NCBI GenBank assembly: GCA_023132075.1
Contig: JAGLYT010000027.1
Location: 1-10,647, forward strand
DNA length: 10,647 nucleotides
Direction of reading: 5' to 3'
Source: a bacterium
GTDB lineage: Bacteria; CBDUZB01; JAGLHV01
In this document: positions 1 to 6,725 of the stretch, in pieces
How the letters are laid out: every line of letters begins with the position of its first letter
Position numbering within the stretch: the stretch's first letter is position 1
Program-made: the position numbers and the translations under genes
Notes under the pieces: generated by a model
Told to the model about the DNA's origin: nothing
Database searches by the model: none
What the model saw: the letters and a program-made list of their open reading frames with translations, nothing else

Positions 1-989
1 TTTTGAAGTTGTTCTCCGGTAACCTTCCGATGCCAAAGCTTTTCTTTTCCCTTATTAACTGTTTCCAGACTTAATATCGGATTTACAAAGTTAACCTCTT
101 TCATTAATTTTGCTATATCCTTACTAAGAAATTTAGCATGCAAGCCATTAGGTGTATAAAAATTCATATCCTGACCTACTTCTTTTACAATTGCTTCCAG
201 ATACCATTTTATATAATCCTGATTAAATAAAAGGGCATCATCATAAAAAGCAAAATTCCTTATACCTCTTTGATAAAGCAATTTAATCTCTTTTAAAGCA
301 CTTTTTTTGTCTTTGAGCATAAAACCAGGACCCAACAGCTTTTGGGCACAATAAAGGCAATTAAAAGGGCATCCCAGGGATATTCTCAAAACAGTATAAG
401 CGGGATTGTGATAAAATTCATAATCTATCAGTTCGTTTAAGATATTGCTAAAAGAAAAATCACATTCTTTTCCCAAAATCAGGGAAAGTTTATTCAGCTC
501 ATTGTTCTTGATAACATAATCCGCCCCGCTTTTCTCTAATGCATGATTATAACACAGGGTCGCATAGGTTCCCCCTAAGATGACAGGAACACCTTTGTAA
601 ACCCGTTTAAGCGTCTTTATTGCCTGAAATACCCCTTGATACCAGTAAGTCATACTTGAAGACACCAATATAAAATCCATATCCTCTTGAGGTAAAGCTT
701 TTATAAAATACTGTAAGGACAAACCGTATCTTTTATACTTTCGGGGAATATTTTGGAAAACATCCGGCTGTTTGATTTCTTTGGTTAAATACTTCCCTGT
801 CCCATCCAAACGATCTTTAATTTTTTCTTCAATCAAGGGATGATGCCTGTCTAATGTATCCACATAGTATACTTTAAAACCTTCTTTTTTAAGTATTGAC
901 GATATCTTCAAAAGCCCCCAGGGTTTAAGCCATAAATCATAAGCCGCAAAATCATATATCCAGGGATTAACCAGTAATATTTTTTTCAT
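1..989 (-). CDS. B12-binding-type radical SAM protein, 3' end missing
   Basis: The ATG at 989 opens a frame that stays open to the left edge, giving about 329 residues with the C-terminus missing. The N-terminal part (about residues 1-180) begins MKKILLVNPWIYDF and contains VPVILGGTYATL, both typical of the cobalamin-binding-like domain in front of many radical SAM enzymes. The radical SAM core follows, with GCPFNCLYC placing the CxxxCxxC cluster cysteines at residues 207, 211 and 214. Such proteins cleave S-adenosylmethionine at a [4Fe-4S] cluster; the substrate here is unknown. I see no DxHxxG cobalamin-ligand motif, as in many relatives, and the GEGE-like segment usual after the GADYV stretch reads NNEL instead. 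The start has GGGGAA about 8 bases upstream and lies 22 bases after the metallopeptidase gene, so the two are probably co-transcribed. Confidence 0.88.
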   Translation of the reverse strand, partial: MKKILLVNPWIYDFAAYDLWLKPWGLLKISSILKKEGFKVYYVDTLDRHHPLIEEKIKDRLDGTGKYLTKEIKQPDVFQNIPRKYKRYGLSLQYFIKALPQEDMDFILVSSSMTYWYQGVFQAIKTLKRVYKGVPVILGGTYATLCYNHALEKSGADYVIKNNELNKLSLILGKECDFSFSNILNELIDYEFYHNPAYTVLRISLGCPFNCLYCAQKLLGPGFMLKDKKSALKEIKLLYQRGIRNFAFYDDALLFNQDYIKWYLEAIVKEVGQDMNFYTPNGLHAKFLSKDIAKLMKEVNFVNPILSLETVNKGKEKLWHRKVTGEQLQ

Positions 990-1011
990 AGATGTTCCCC
1001 GATATCCATCT

Positions 1012-1689
1012 TTAAATTATTAATCTGTGCTCATTTTCTTTTATCCATTTTTTATTGTTTTGATAATTTGGGTCCAACAACTTAACTCTACTCCAAAACC
1101 TCTTTGAATGATTTTTTTCTACAGTATGGACTAATTCGTGAACAACCACATAATCAATCACCCTCAACGGGGCCATTATTAATCGCCAGCTAAAAGATAA
1201 ATTATTCTTATAATTACAGGAACCCCAACGTTTTTGAGCAATTGTTATACCAAATTTGTTATATTTAAGCCCGGAAAGAGAAGAATACCGGTCTAATCTG
1301 TCCCCTATCTTCTGATATGCTGCTTTCTTATACCAATCCATGAATAGTTTTCTCCCTTTGGGAAGGTAATGTCTTGAAAGCAGAAACTCATTATCGAATA
1401 AAAATGGAACATTATTATTAACAATAGATAAAGAATAGGTATGGCCCAAATAAAGAAAACCTTCCCCATTCACAAATTCCTTTGATTGTATTTTTACATA
1501 CTTCTCCCTGGTTAATTGCTGTTTACTTTGTATCCATAAACGCTTTTTCTGCACAATTTGTTCAATGTAATCTAATGAAATTCTTTGGGGAGCCCTGACA
1601 ATCAGGCTGGCATCAGGTTCAATTTCTAAGGCCAAAGTCCGTCTTTTTGACCGAATAATCTTATCTATTCTAATTTTGCTCATTTTCAT
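1012..1689 (-). CDS. YgjP/DUF45-type zinc metallopeptidase
   Basis: This is a complete protein of about 225 residues, close to the usual size of the YgjP-like (DUF45, M48-related) family. The family block near the C-terminus is intact: KRWGSC, then WRLIMAP, then VVVHELVH and NHSKRFW. HELVH is the HExxH zinc site and the His six residues beyond it is the likely third ligand. The N-terminal IRSKRRTLALEI and VRAPQRIS also fit the family. It should be a cytoplasmic zinc-dependent protease, as no signal peptide or membrane segment is visible; its substrate is unknown. I chose the ATG at 1689. A TTG at 1698 and an ATG at 1683 are in frame too, and none has a good ribosome-binding site, so the start is uncertain by a few residues. 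It probably forms a unit with the radical SAM gene 22 bases downstream. Confidence 0.9.
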   Translation of the reverse strand: MKMSKIRIDKIIRSKRRTLALEIEPDASLIVRAPQRISLDYIEQIVQKKRLWIQSKQQLTREKYVKIQSKEFVNGEGFLYLGHTYSLSIVNNNVPFLFDNEFLLSRHYLPKGRKLFMDWYKKAAYQKIGDRLDRYSSLSGLKYNKFGITIAQKRWGSCNYKNNLSFSWRLIMAPLRVIDYVVVHELVHTVEKNHSKRFWSRVKLLDPNYQNNKKWIKENEHRLII

Positions 1690-1792
1690 ATTAACCAATC
1701 ATCTTAGTGAAATTAAAAATTTGGGATTAAATTTTTTTTAGTATTGTTACCCAAGAGAACCCTCTATCCCCGGAACAAATATCCCTAAATAC

Positions 1793-2590
1793 TTACTTGG
1801 GGCGTGGAAGGCTTGAATCTAATATGCTTGTTATTATTCTTCCGGGAAGAATCTTGCTTAATATGCGCAGTAAAAAAACCTCAGGATTAATCGTAATCAA
1901 AAATCTTCTTCCTTTGCATTTATTAAGTATTTTTTCGGCGGCTTTTTGGGGAGATAAAAGTGAATGCCTTGCTGAAAGGCCTTTTGACATCCATTCAGGC
2001 ATATTTTTTCTTTCCTCGGCGTATTGAGGAGTATCTATATCTGCGGGACAAGCCACATATACCGCTATACCTTTACAAAGAAGTTCTCTTCTAATTGCCT
2101 CGGCAAAATTAACAATTCCCGCTTTTGCTGCACAGTAGGTAGAATATCCTGCCCCTCCAATTAATCCAAATGCCGACGAAATCATTAAGATTTTAGAACC
2201 GGATGTTAATAAAGGCATAAAAATTCTGGTTGATAAGATTGTTCCCCATAAATCGATTTCAATATCTTCTTTCATTTTTTCATAGTCATCATAATCAGCC
2301 AATAAACTGACATTAACTACTCCCGCATTCAAGACCAGAAATTCTATTTTTCCAAACTGCCCCTTTATGATTTCAGATATACTGGTCAAATCTTCCTGAG
2401 AGGTAATATCCCCCTGAAAACCATAAACATCAAACCCCGTCTTTTTAATGTTATCCACTGCTTCATCCAGCTTGTTTTTCCTCCTGGCAATAAGAATAGG
2501 AACATAACCTTTTTCCGCCAGATTTTTAGCAAAAGCAAACCCCAAACCTGATGACCCACCCGTAATCAGGGCATATTTCTTATCTTCCAC
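1793..2590 (-). CDS. Short-chain dehydrogenase, 3-ketodihydrosphingosine reductase-like
   Basis: This is a complete classical SDR of 265 residues. The Rossmann fold starts with TGGSSGLG (residues 10-17, dinucleotide binding), followed by LNAG (87-90), ISSAFG with the catalytic Ser (138-139), and Tyr152-xxx-Lys156 in YCAAKAG. It should be an NAD(P)H-dependent reductase of a carbonyl group. After the active site, CPADIDTPQYAEER resembles the matching segment of 3-ketodihydrosphingosine reductases (PPDTDTPGFAEEN type), and the hydrophobic C-terminal tail (about residues 233-260) could touch membrane. That substrate is an inference by resemblance; another lipid or sugar ketone is possible. The start is GTG, fixed by a strong AAAGGAGG 9 bases upstream. 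It lies 81 bases after the GNAT-like gene with no evident promoter or terminator between, so it is probably co-transcribed with it. Confidence 0.92.
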   Translation of the reverse strand: MEDKKYALITGGSSGLGFAFAKNLAEKGYVPILIARRKNKLDEAVDNIKKTGFDVYGFQGDITSQEDLTSISEIIKGQFGKIEFLVLNAGVVNVSLLADYDDYEKMKEDIEIDLWGTILSTRIFMPLLTSGSKILMISSAFGLIGGAGYSTYCAAKAGIVNFAEAIRRELLCKGIAVYVACPADIDTPQYAEERKNMPEWMSKGLSARHSLLSPQKAAEKILNKCKGRRFLITINPEVFLLRILSKILPGRIITSILDSSLPRPK

Positions 2591-2599
2591 AACAGCAAA

Positions 2600-2607
2600 C
2601 CTCCTTT
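2600..2607 (-). promoter_or_regulatory. Ribosome-binding site fixing a GTG start
   Basis: AAAGGAGG on the minus strand lies 9 bases before the GTG at 2590. It is a near-perfect Shine-Dalgarno sequence and supports the non-ATG start of the dehydrogenase. Confidence 0.8.
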
Positions 2608-2671
2608 AATGGTTTCACCTGTTTTCCTTACATCCCCATTTCTAATCCAATAATGAATTCAAAAAATCACT

Positions 2672-3817
2672 TTAGCTCAAATCACCGGTTTTACTGTTAA
2701 ATAATTTAGTGAAACATCTCCTTCTTTTATGTTGTTTCGCATTAAATCGATGCCATAACGACAATACTTTATGGTTTGTTTCCAACTGGTTGGATGTTTC
2801 CACAACGGTAATATTGTTTTTTACATATGTTTTATATCCTTCCGTCATAATTAGAGCATTTAATCCTTTCCCCTGAAAATCTTCTCTTATAGCTATAACT
2901 AATAAATCAGCTTTATCGTTTTTTCTGTTAGCCTTTAATAAATGAATAAACCCAAAAGGGAAAATTTTTCCTTTTGCCTTTTGCAACGCTATTGATATCG
3001 AAGGGATAGTAAGCCCAAAAGCAACTATTTTGTCATCTTTATCAAGTATTATTTGCAAAAACTCGGGACGAAGAAAGGAAAAAATCTGTTTGGGATAATA
3101 ATCCATTTGTCTTTCGGATAGCGGCACAAATCCAAATATGTTTTTATAACAATTATTTAACAATTCAAATATTTCTTTTCCATAAGATAGTAGTTCTTTT
3201 GTTGTCTTTAATTTAAGCACTTTCAGTTTAAACCTTTTTTTTACAATATTTGCCATCCGCTCGATTTTTTCATCTACGGCATCGGATAATTTTATCCGAA
3301 ATTCAAGCCAATCCACTTCCTTTTTATAAGATAATTTTTCTAAATGTTCCGGATAATATGGATAATTATATATTCCCATCATCGACCCTAACTCCTCAAA
3401 CCCCTCAATAAGCATTCCTTCTTTATCAAAATCAGTAAAACCAAGGGGCCCCTGCATCCCCACCATCCCATTTTCTTTTACCCAATTTTCAACGGCAGTA
3501 AATAAGGCTTTAGACACATCATAATCGTCAATAAAGTCTACCCATCCAAATCGTGCATATTTGTTTTTCCATACCTCAACATATTTTTCATTGATAATTC
3601 CGGCTATTCTTCCTACAATGTCATTACCCTTATAAGCAAGGTAGTATTTTGCCCTGCAAAAATCAAAAGCGGGATTTGATTTTCTACTCAACGTAGTCCT
3701 TTCATCCATATTCAACGGCGGGACCCAATAGGGACAATCCTTGTATAATTTGTGAGGAAAAAGAATAAACTTTTTCATATCCTTTTTTGATACTACTTCC
3801 TTAATCGTCACTTCCAT
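2672..3817 (-). CDS. GNAT-fold acyltransferase-like protein, possibly two GNAT domains
   Basis: This protein of 381 residues matches a family I recognise as GNAT-like proteins of unknown function, with N-terminal signature FPHKLYKDCPYWVPPL (residues 20-35). The C-terminal half has the acetyl-CoA-binding motif A, EDFQGKGLNAL (312-322, Q/R-x-x-G-x-G form), preceded by the beta-strand ADLLVIAI and followed by ETSNQLETNHKVLSLW, a usual last GNAT motif. The N-terminal half also has a GNAT-like strand pair (YYLAYKGNDIVGRIAGI, 58-74), suggesting a double-GNAT layout; that is an inference. The likely reaction is acyl transfer from acyl-CoA or another acyl donor to an unknown acceptor. No signal peptide or membrane helix is seen. 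The ATG at 3817 has GGAGG 6 bases upstream. The gene has its own promoter and heads a likely two-gene unit with the lipid-reductase-like SDR. Confidence 0.8.
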   Translation of the reverse strand: MEVTIKEVVSKKDMKKFILFPHKLYKDCPYWVPPLNMDERTTLSRKSNPAFDFCRAKYYLAYKGNDIVGRIAGIINEKYVEVWKNKYARFGWVDFIDDYDVSKALFTAVENWVKENGMVGMQGPLGFTDFDKEGMLIEGFEELGSMMGIYNYPYYPEHLEKLSYKKEVDWLEFRIKLSDAVDEKIERMANIVKKRFKLKVLKLKTTKELLSYGKEIFELLNNCYKNIFGFVPLSERQMDYYPKQIFSFLRPEFLQIILDKDDKIVAFGLTIPSISIALQKAKGKIFPFGFIHLLKANRKNDKADLLVIAIREDFQGKGLNALIMTEGYKTYVKNNITVVETSNQLETNHKVLSLWHRFNAKQHKRRRCFTKLFNSKTGDLS

Positions 3818-3912
3818 ATTTAACCTCCAACTAAAATAAAAAAATTTAGCTAATATCGTTTCTTTTCTAAAAACTTTAAAACCTCAAGCTATATCCCGTA
3901 AGCAACGCCTAT

Positions 3913-3941
3913 ATCTTAGTTAATTGTCTATGCATTGTCAA
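3913..3941 (-). promoter_or_regulatory. Sigma70-type promoter for the GNAT-like gene
   Basis: On the minus strand a consensus -35 TTGACA (3936-3941) is followed by a 17-base spacer and a -10 TAAGAT (3913-3918, four of six matches). Predicted transcription starts near 3906, giving a leader of about 90 bases before the ATG at 3817. The region from -35 into the spacer contains a direct repeat of GACAAT with an 11-base period. Confidence 0.65.
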
Positions 3942-4008
3942 TTCATTTTTTCTTTTATCTGTCTTTCCCTTATAGCTCATTTTTTCAAAAAATTCTTAAC
4001 AAAAAATT

Positions 4009-4923
4009 CTAGCTGTTTTTTGTGTTTTTTTCAAAAAAGTGGTATCCTTTTATAATACAATCACAGACCATCTGGACAATATTTTTATAATCCCCATAAT
4101 CGGCTTTACCCAGAGCCATATAATATTTATAGCGGTCATCTATCTGAACAATCGCCGGAGCAAAACCTTTGCTTAAAAGCTGAGTAATCATAATTAATCT
4201 TCCCACCCTCCCATTTCCGTCAAAAAAAGGATGAATAACTTCAAATTCATAATGGTCATGGGCAATTTTTTTTATAGGTTCTTTTTGGTAATTATTAATA
4301 TTTTTAATCAACTTACCCATCCTCAAGGGAACATCCTCTGCAGAAGGAAGGACTTTTTCCGTATTGGTCAGATTAACAAACCCTGTCCGGTATTTACCGG
4401 GTAATTTATTACTAAAATTATACATCACTATCTCGTGCAGTTTCAGGATATAATTCTGATCAATTTTGAAACCGTAACAAATCTTATCCAATAGAAACTC
4501 TAAAGCATTTCTATGATTGATGGCCTCTAAGACCTCAAAGAATTCCTTTCCCCTTACCTTTTTCCCTTCAAAAGCCCTTTCAGTCTCTTTTACCGTCAAA
4601 CGGCTTCCTTCTATGGCATTAGAATGATAGGTCATCTCTAAAAAGAATTTATCGCGTATTTCTTTGTTATTCTTTAACATCTGAATAGGATTTTTCAGTT
4701 TATTACGCAATAGCAAAACAACATTTCTTAAATCCACATATTCTTTAAATAATTGTTCAATATCATTAGACAGGGAAGGATGCGGTACAACATTTTTATC
4801 CAGCCAGCGATAGAGGGTCTTATAGCTTACTTCCAGACGACGTGCAAGCTCAGAACGGGATACTCCGGTTATTTTAAGAATTTTTTCCAACTTTTCTTTA
4901 TCACTTAAAAAATGTATCTTCAT
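4009..4923 (-). CDS. Fic-domain protein with N-terminal HTH, self-inhibited type
   Basis: This is a complete protein of 304 residues. Residues 21-42 (SRSELARRLEVSYKTLYRWLD) form a helix-turn-helix of the kind that binds operator DNA. The Fic core carries the full catalytic motif HPFFDGNGRVGR (231-242): His231 is the catalytic base, Asp235 the metal ligand, and GNGR the phosphate-binding loop. Ahead of the core, SNAIEG (101-106) matches the inhibitory-helix consensus (S/T)xxxE(G/N), whose Glu blocks productive ATP binding, so the protein should be self-inhibited. Most such enzymes transfer AMP from ATP to Ser, Thr or Tyr of a target; the target here is unknown. The ATG at 4923 has AGGAGGG 8 bases upstream. 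It is a single-gene unit with its own promoter and operator-like palindromes, and the HTH suggests it represses itself. No separate antitoxin gene is seen next to it. Confidence 0.95.
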   Translation of the reverse strand: MKIHFLSDKEKLEKILKITGVSRSELARRLEVSYKTLYRWLDKNVVPHPSLSNDIEQLFKEYVDLRNVVLLLRNKLKNPIQMLKNNKEIRDKFFLEMTYHSNAIEGSRLTVKETERAFEGKKVRGKEFFEVLEAINHRNALEFLLDKICYGFKIDQNYILKLHEIVMYNFSNKLPGKYRTGFVNLTNTEKVLPSAEDVPLRMGKLIKNINNYQKEPIKKIAHDHYEFEVIHPFFDGNGRVGRLIMITQLLSKGFAPAIVQIDDRYKYYMALGKADYGDYKNIVQMVCDCIIKGYHFFEKNTKNS

Positions 4924-4977
4924 TTTTTAATCCCTCCTCTAATCCCTTATTAAAAAATTATCCCGAACGCGGTAAAA

Positions 4978-5003
4978 ATACATAGGACATATGTCCTATG
5001 TAT
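4978..5003. promoter_or_regulatory. Perfect 26-bp palindrome, likely operator of the Fic gene
   Basis: The two 13-base arms are exact inverse copies with no loop; the left arm reads ATACATAGGACAT. It lies just downstream of the predicted transcription start of the Fic gene (about +7 to +33) and 55 bases before its start codon. A loop-free palindrome at this place fits a dimeric repressor site. The HTH of the Fic protein is the nearest candidate binder; that assignment is an inference. Confidence 0.75.
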
Positions 5004-5016
5004 ATCACTCAACATT

Positions 5017-5036
5017 AATATACCATATGTCCTATT
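5017..5036. promoter_or_regulatory. Degenerate second operator copy over the -10 and spacer
   Basis: CATATGTCCTAT (5024-5035) repeats 12 bases of the perfect palindrome exactly. The other arm is worn: the site reads AATA-N3-CATATG-N3-TATT, symmetric except for the three bases on each side of the centre block. Its centre is 36 bases from the centre of the perfect palindrome, and it covers the -10 box and most of the -35/-10 spacer. Confidence 0.6.
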
Positions 5037-5045
5037 TGTTGTCAA
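5017..5045 (-). promoter_or_regulatory. Sigma70-type promoter for the Fic gene
   Basis: On the minus strand TTGACA (5040-5045, perfect -35) is followed by 17 bases and TATATT (5017-5022, five of six -10 matches). Transcription should start near 5010, giving a leader of about 87 bases. Its overlap with operator-like sequence suggests repression by blocking RNA polymerase. Confidence 0.75.
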
Positions 5046-5244
5046 GACAAAAATACAATTATGGGATAAAAGATTTTATATCAACACCGGAAAGAAATTT
5101 AAGGACAACGATGAAAGGCTCTATATTCTATAATTATTTACAACTGGTTAAATTACTACGCTACGTCATTAGTATCAAGAATTTTGAAAGATATTTTCTT
5201 TCGTAGAAATCTTCCTTAGATATTTTTAACTTCTTTTAAACGGT
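5046..5244. other. Non-coding stretch between the GT20 and Fic genes, nothing recognised
   Basis: Together with the Fic leader and promoter this makes a 321-base gap without a supported gene. The part upstream of the Fic promoter holds no RNA gene, repeat or convincing terminator that I can see. A six-base inverted repeat (GAAAGA...TCTTTC) lies around 5186-5203, but no T-run follows it on the minus strand, so it is a poor candidate for ending the GT20 transcript. Confidence 0.5.
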
Positions 5245-6708
5245 TTAGAGTTTGACCAATTCGGAAATAAAGTCTCCTGTCCATTTATAAATATTGTTTT
5301 CTTTGATTAAATCACGCATCGATAGCATACGGGTTTTTTTGTCTTCTGAGGACAACTCAATCCCCTCTTTTATTGCATCGGCAAAGGTTTCCGTATCATA
5401 GGGATTAACCGATATTGCTTCTTTCAGTTCCCTTGCCGCCCCGGTAAACGGACTTAAAATTAAAACACCTTTTAAATCTACCTGAGCAGAAATAAATTCT
5501 TTAGCCACTAAATTCATTCCATCGTGCAGGGAACTGACCAACATTAAATCTGCGGCACGATAATAAGCTAAATGGGTCAGGTAATCTAATCGCTCACTGG
5601 TAAACAAAATCGGATACCAATTACCGGACCTGTATTTCCAGTTGATTTCTTCAATAAGACTCTGGATATCTTCAAATAATCGCTTATAACTTTTTATGTG
5701 CATCCGGGAAAGTGCACCGATTTGTAAATATAAAAATTTTCCCTGATATTGAGGGTTTTTTTCTAAAAAGCGGTCGACAGCTTTTATCCGTTCTATAATC
5801 CCCTTGGTATAATCTATCCGGTCAACACCTAAGGCAAGAATTTCATAATACGGCCCTCTCTGCAAGGGAAGTTCCTCTACTGTCTTGTCGGCAATAGGAG
5901 AACTTACTTTTTGATTTATCGTTTCAAAATCTACACTGATGGGAAACGCTCTAATCAATGTTTTATGCCCCTGATAAGTTACACTCATTTCTTCCCAGTT
6001 GACCTTTGCTTCCAACTCCTGTTCAGCAGCATAGAGAAAGTTATGGCAATGATACCTCAGGTGAAACCCTAAAAGGTCACAGGAAAGCAACCCTTCTAAA
6101 ATCTCTTTTCTTTGTGGACAAATACGAAAGACCTCCGGATTAGGCCAGGGAATATGCCAGAATAAAGAAACGATTGCCTCCGGAAATTTTTCTTTGATGT
6201 ATTTACCGCAAAGCGTCAAATGATAATCCTGCAGCCAGATAAAAGATTTTTCCCCCTTCATTTCTTCCATAATTGACTGTGCAAAATAATTATTTACCTT
6301 TTTATAATATTCCCAATCGGAAATATTAAAAACAGGTTTTTGATAAGCAATGTGGGCCATCGGCCAGAGGGCAGAATTGGAATATCCATAATAATAACCA
6401 TTTTCTTCCTCTTTATTCAACCAAACTCTTTTTAGGGTATATGCAGGGTTATAGGGAGGAACTTTAATCCGGTTATTTTCATCTACTACCCCTTTATCGG
6501 CATCACCACTGCCATAAGCTACCCATGTTCCTCCGACAACTTGCATTACCGGATCCATAGCAATAGTTAATCCACTAATTGCTTTTACCCATTTAATTTT
6601 TTTCCCTTTATGTTCATGAACATACGGCTCACGATTGGAAGCAATAATGAATTGATAATCAGCTAATTTTTCTTTTAATTTTTCCTGCAAACTTTCTTTA
6701 GTCCACAT
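5245..6708 (-). CDS. GT20 glycosyltransferase, trehalose-6-phosphate synthase type
   Basis: This protein of 487 residues is close to the length of single-domain OtsA. Family motifs appear in order: IASNREPY (about 22-29), GGTWVAYGSGDAD (59-71), WLQDYHL (158-164), FWHIPWPNPEVFR (183-195), GVDRIDYTKG (294-303, phosphate-binding Arg and Lys of the nucleotide-sugar site), LHDGMNLVAKEF (394-405) and LSPFTGAARELKEA. These are the donor and acceptor site blocks of family GT20, which mostly makes trehalose-6-phosphate from UDP-glucose and glucose-6-phosphate in the cytoplasm. SNREPY in place of SNRLP-type sequence means glucosylglycerol-phosphate synthase or another GT20 activity cannot be excluded. 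No phosphatase (OtsB) domain or neighbour is visible. I chose ATG 6708 over the longer GTG 6717 because the GTG lies inside the Shine-Dalgarno sequence. It is 17 bases after queA and last in the run. Confidence 0.9.
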   Translation of the reverse strand: MWTKESLQEKLKEKLADYQFIIASNREPYVHEHKGKKIKWVKAISGLTIAMDPVMQVVGGTWVAYGSGDADKGVVDENNRIKVPPYNPAYTLKRVWLNKEEENGYYYGYSNSALWPMAHIAYQKPVFNISDWEYYKKVNNYFAQSIMEEMKGEKSFIWLQDYHLTLCGKYIKEKFPEAIVSLFWHIPWPNPEVFRICPQRKEILEGLLSCDLLGFHLRYHCHNFLYAAEQELEAKVNWEEMSVTYQGHKTLIRAFPISVDFETINQKVSSPIADKTVEELPLQRGPYYEILALGVDRIDYTKGIIERIKAVDRFLEKNPQYQGKFLYLQIGALSRMHIKSYKRLFEDIQSLIEEINWKYRSGNWYPILFTSERLDYLTHLAYYRAADLMLVSSLHDGMNLVAKEFISAQVDLKGVLILSPFTGAARELKEAISVNPYDTETFADAIKEGIELSSEDKKTRMLSMRDLIKENNIYKWTGDFISELVKL

Positions 6709-6714
6709 TTTTTT

Positions 6715-6720
6715 CACCTC
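6715..6720 (-). promoter_or_regulatory. Ribosome-binding site that decides the GT20 start
   Basis: GAGGTG on the minus strand lies 6 bases before the ATG at 6708. The alternative GTG start at 6717 would be part of this motif, which argues for the ATG. Confidence 0.7.
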
Positions 6721-6725
6721 GTTTA

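Noticed and set aside
1726-1754. Possible minus-strand promoter before the metallopeptidase gene (TTGGGT, 17 bases, TTTAAT)
   Set aside because: The -35 matches only three of six positions, and such patterns are frequent in AT-rich spacers. The gene may well be read through from the dehydrogenase.
1750-1802. CCCAAG/CTTGGG inverted repeat after the dehydrogenase as a terminator
   Set aside because: The loop is about 40 bases and the sequence after the stem on the minus strand is A-rich rather than T-rich.
1797-2027. Plus-strand frame opposite the short-chain dehydrogenase
   Set aside because: It is antisense to a fully conserved SDR C-terminus and has no family features.
3997-4021. A/T-only inverted repeat at the end of the Fic gene as a terminator
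   Set aside because: The stem (ACAAAAAA with TTTTTTGT) has one G/C pair and would be too weak, and no proper T-run follows the stem on the minus strand.
4991-5206. Plus-strand frame of 71 codons beginning inside the Fic palindrome
   Set aside because: It has no good ribosome-binding site and no recognisable protein features, its ATG is part of the operator-like palindrome, and it runs against all supported genes.
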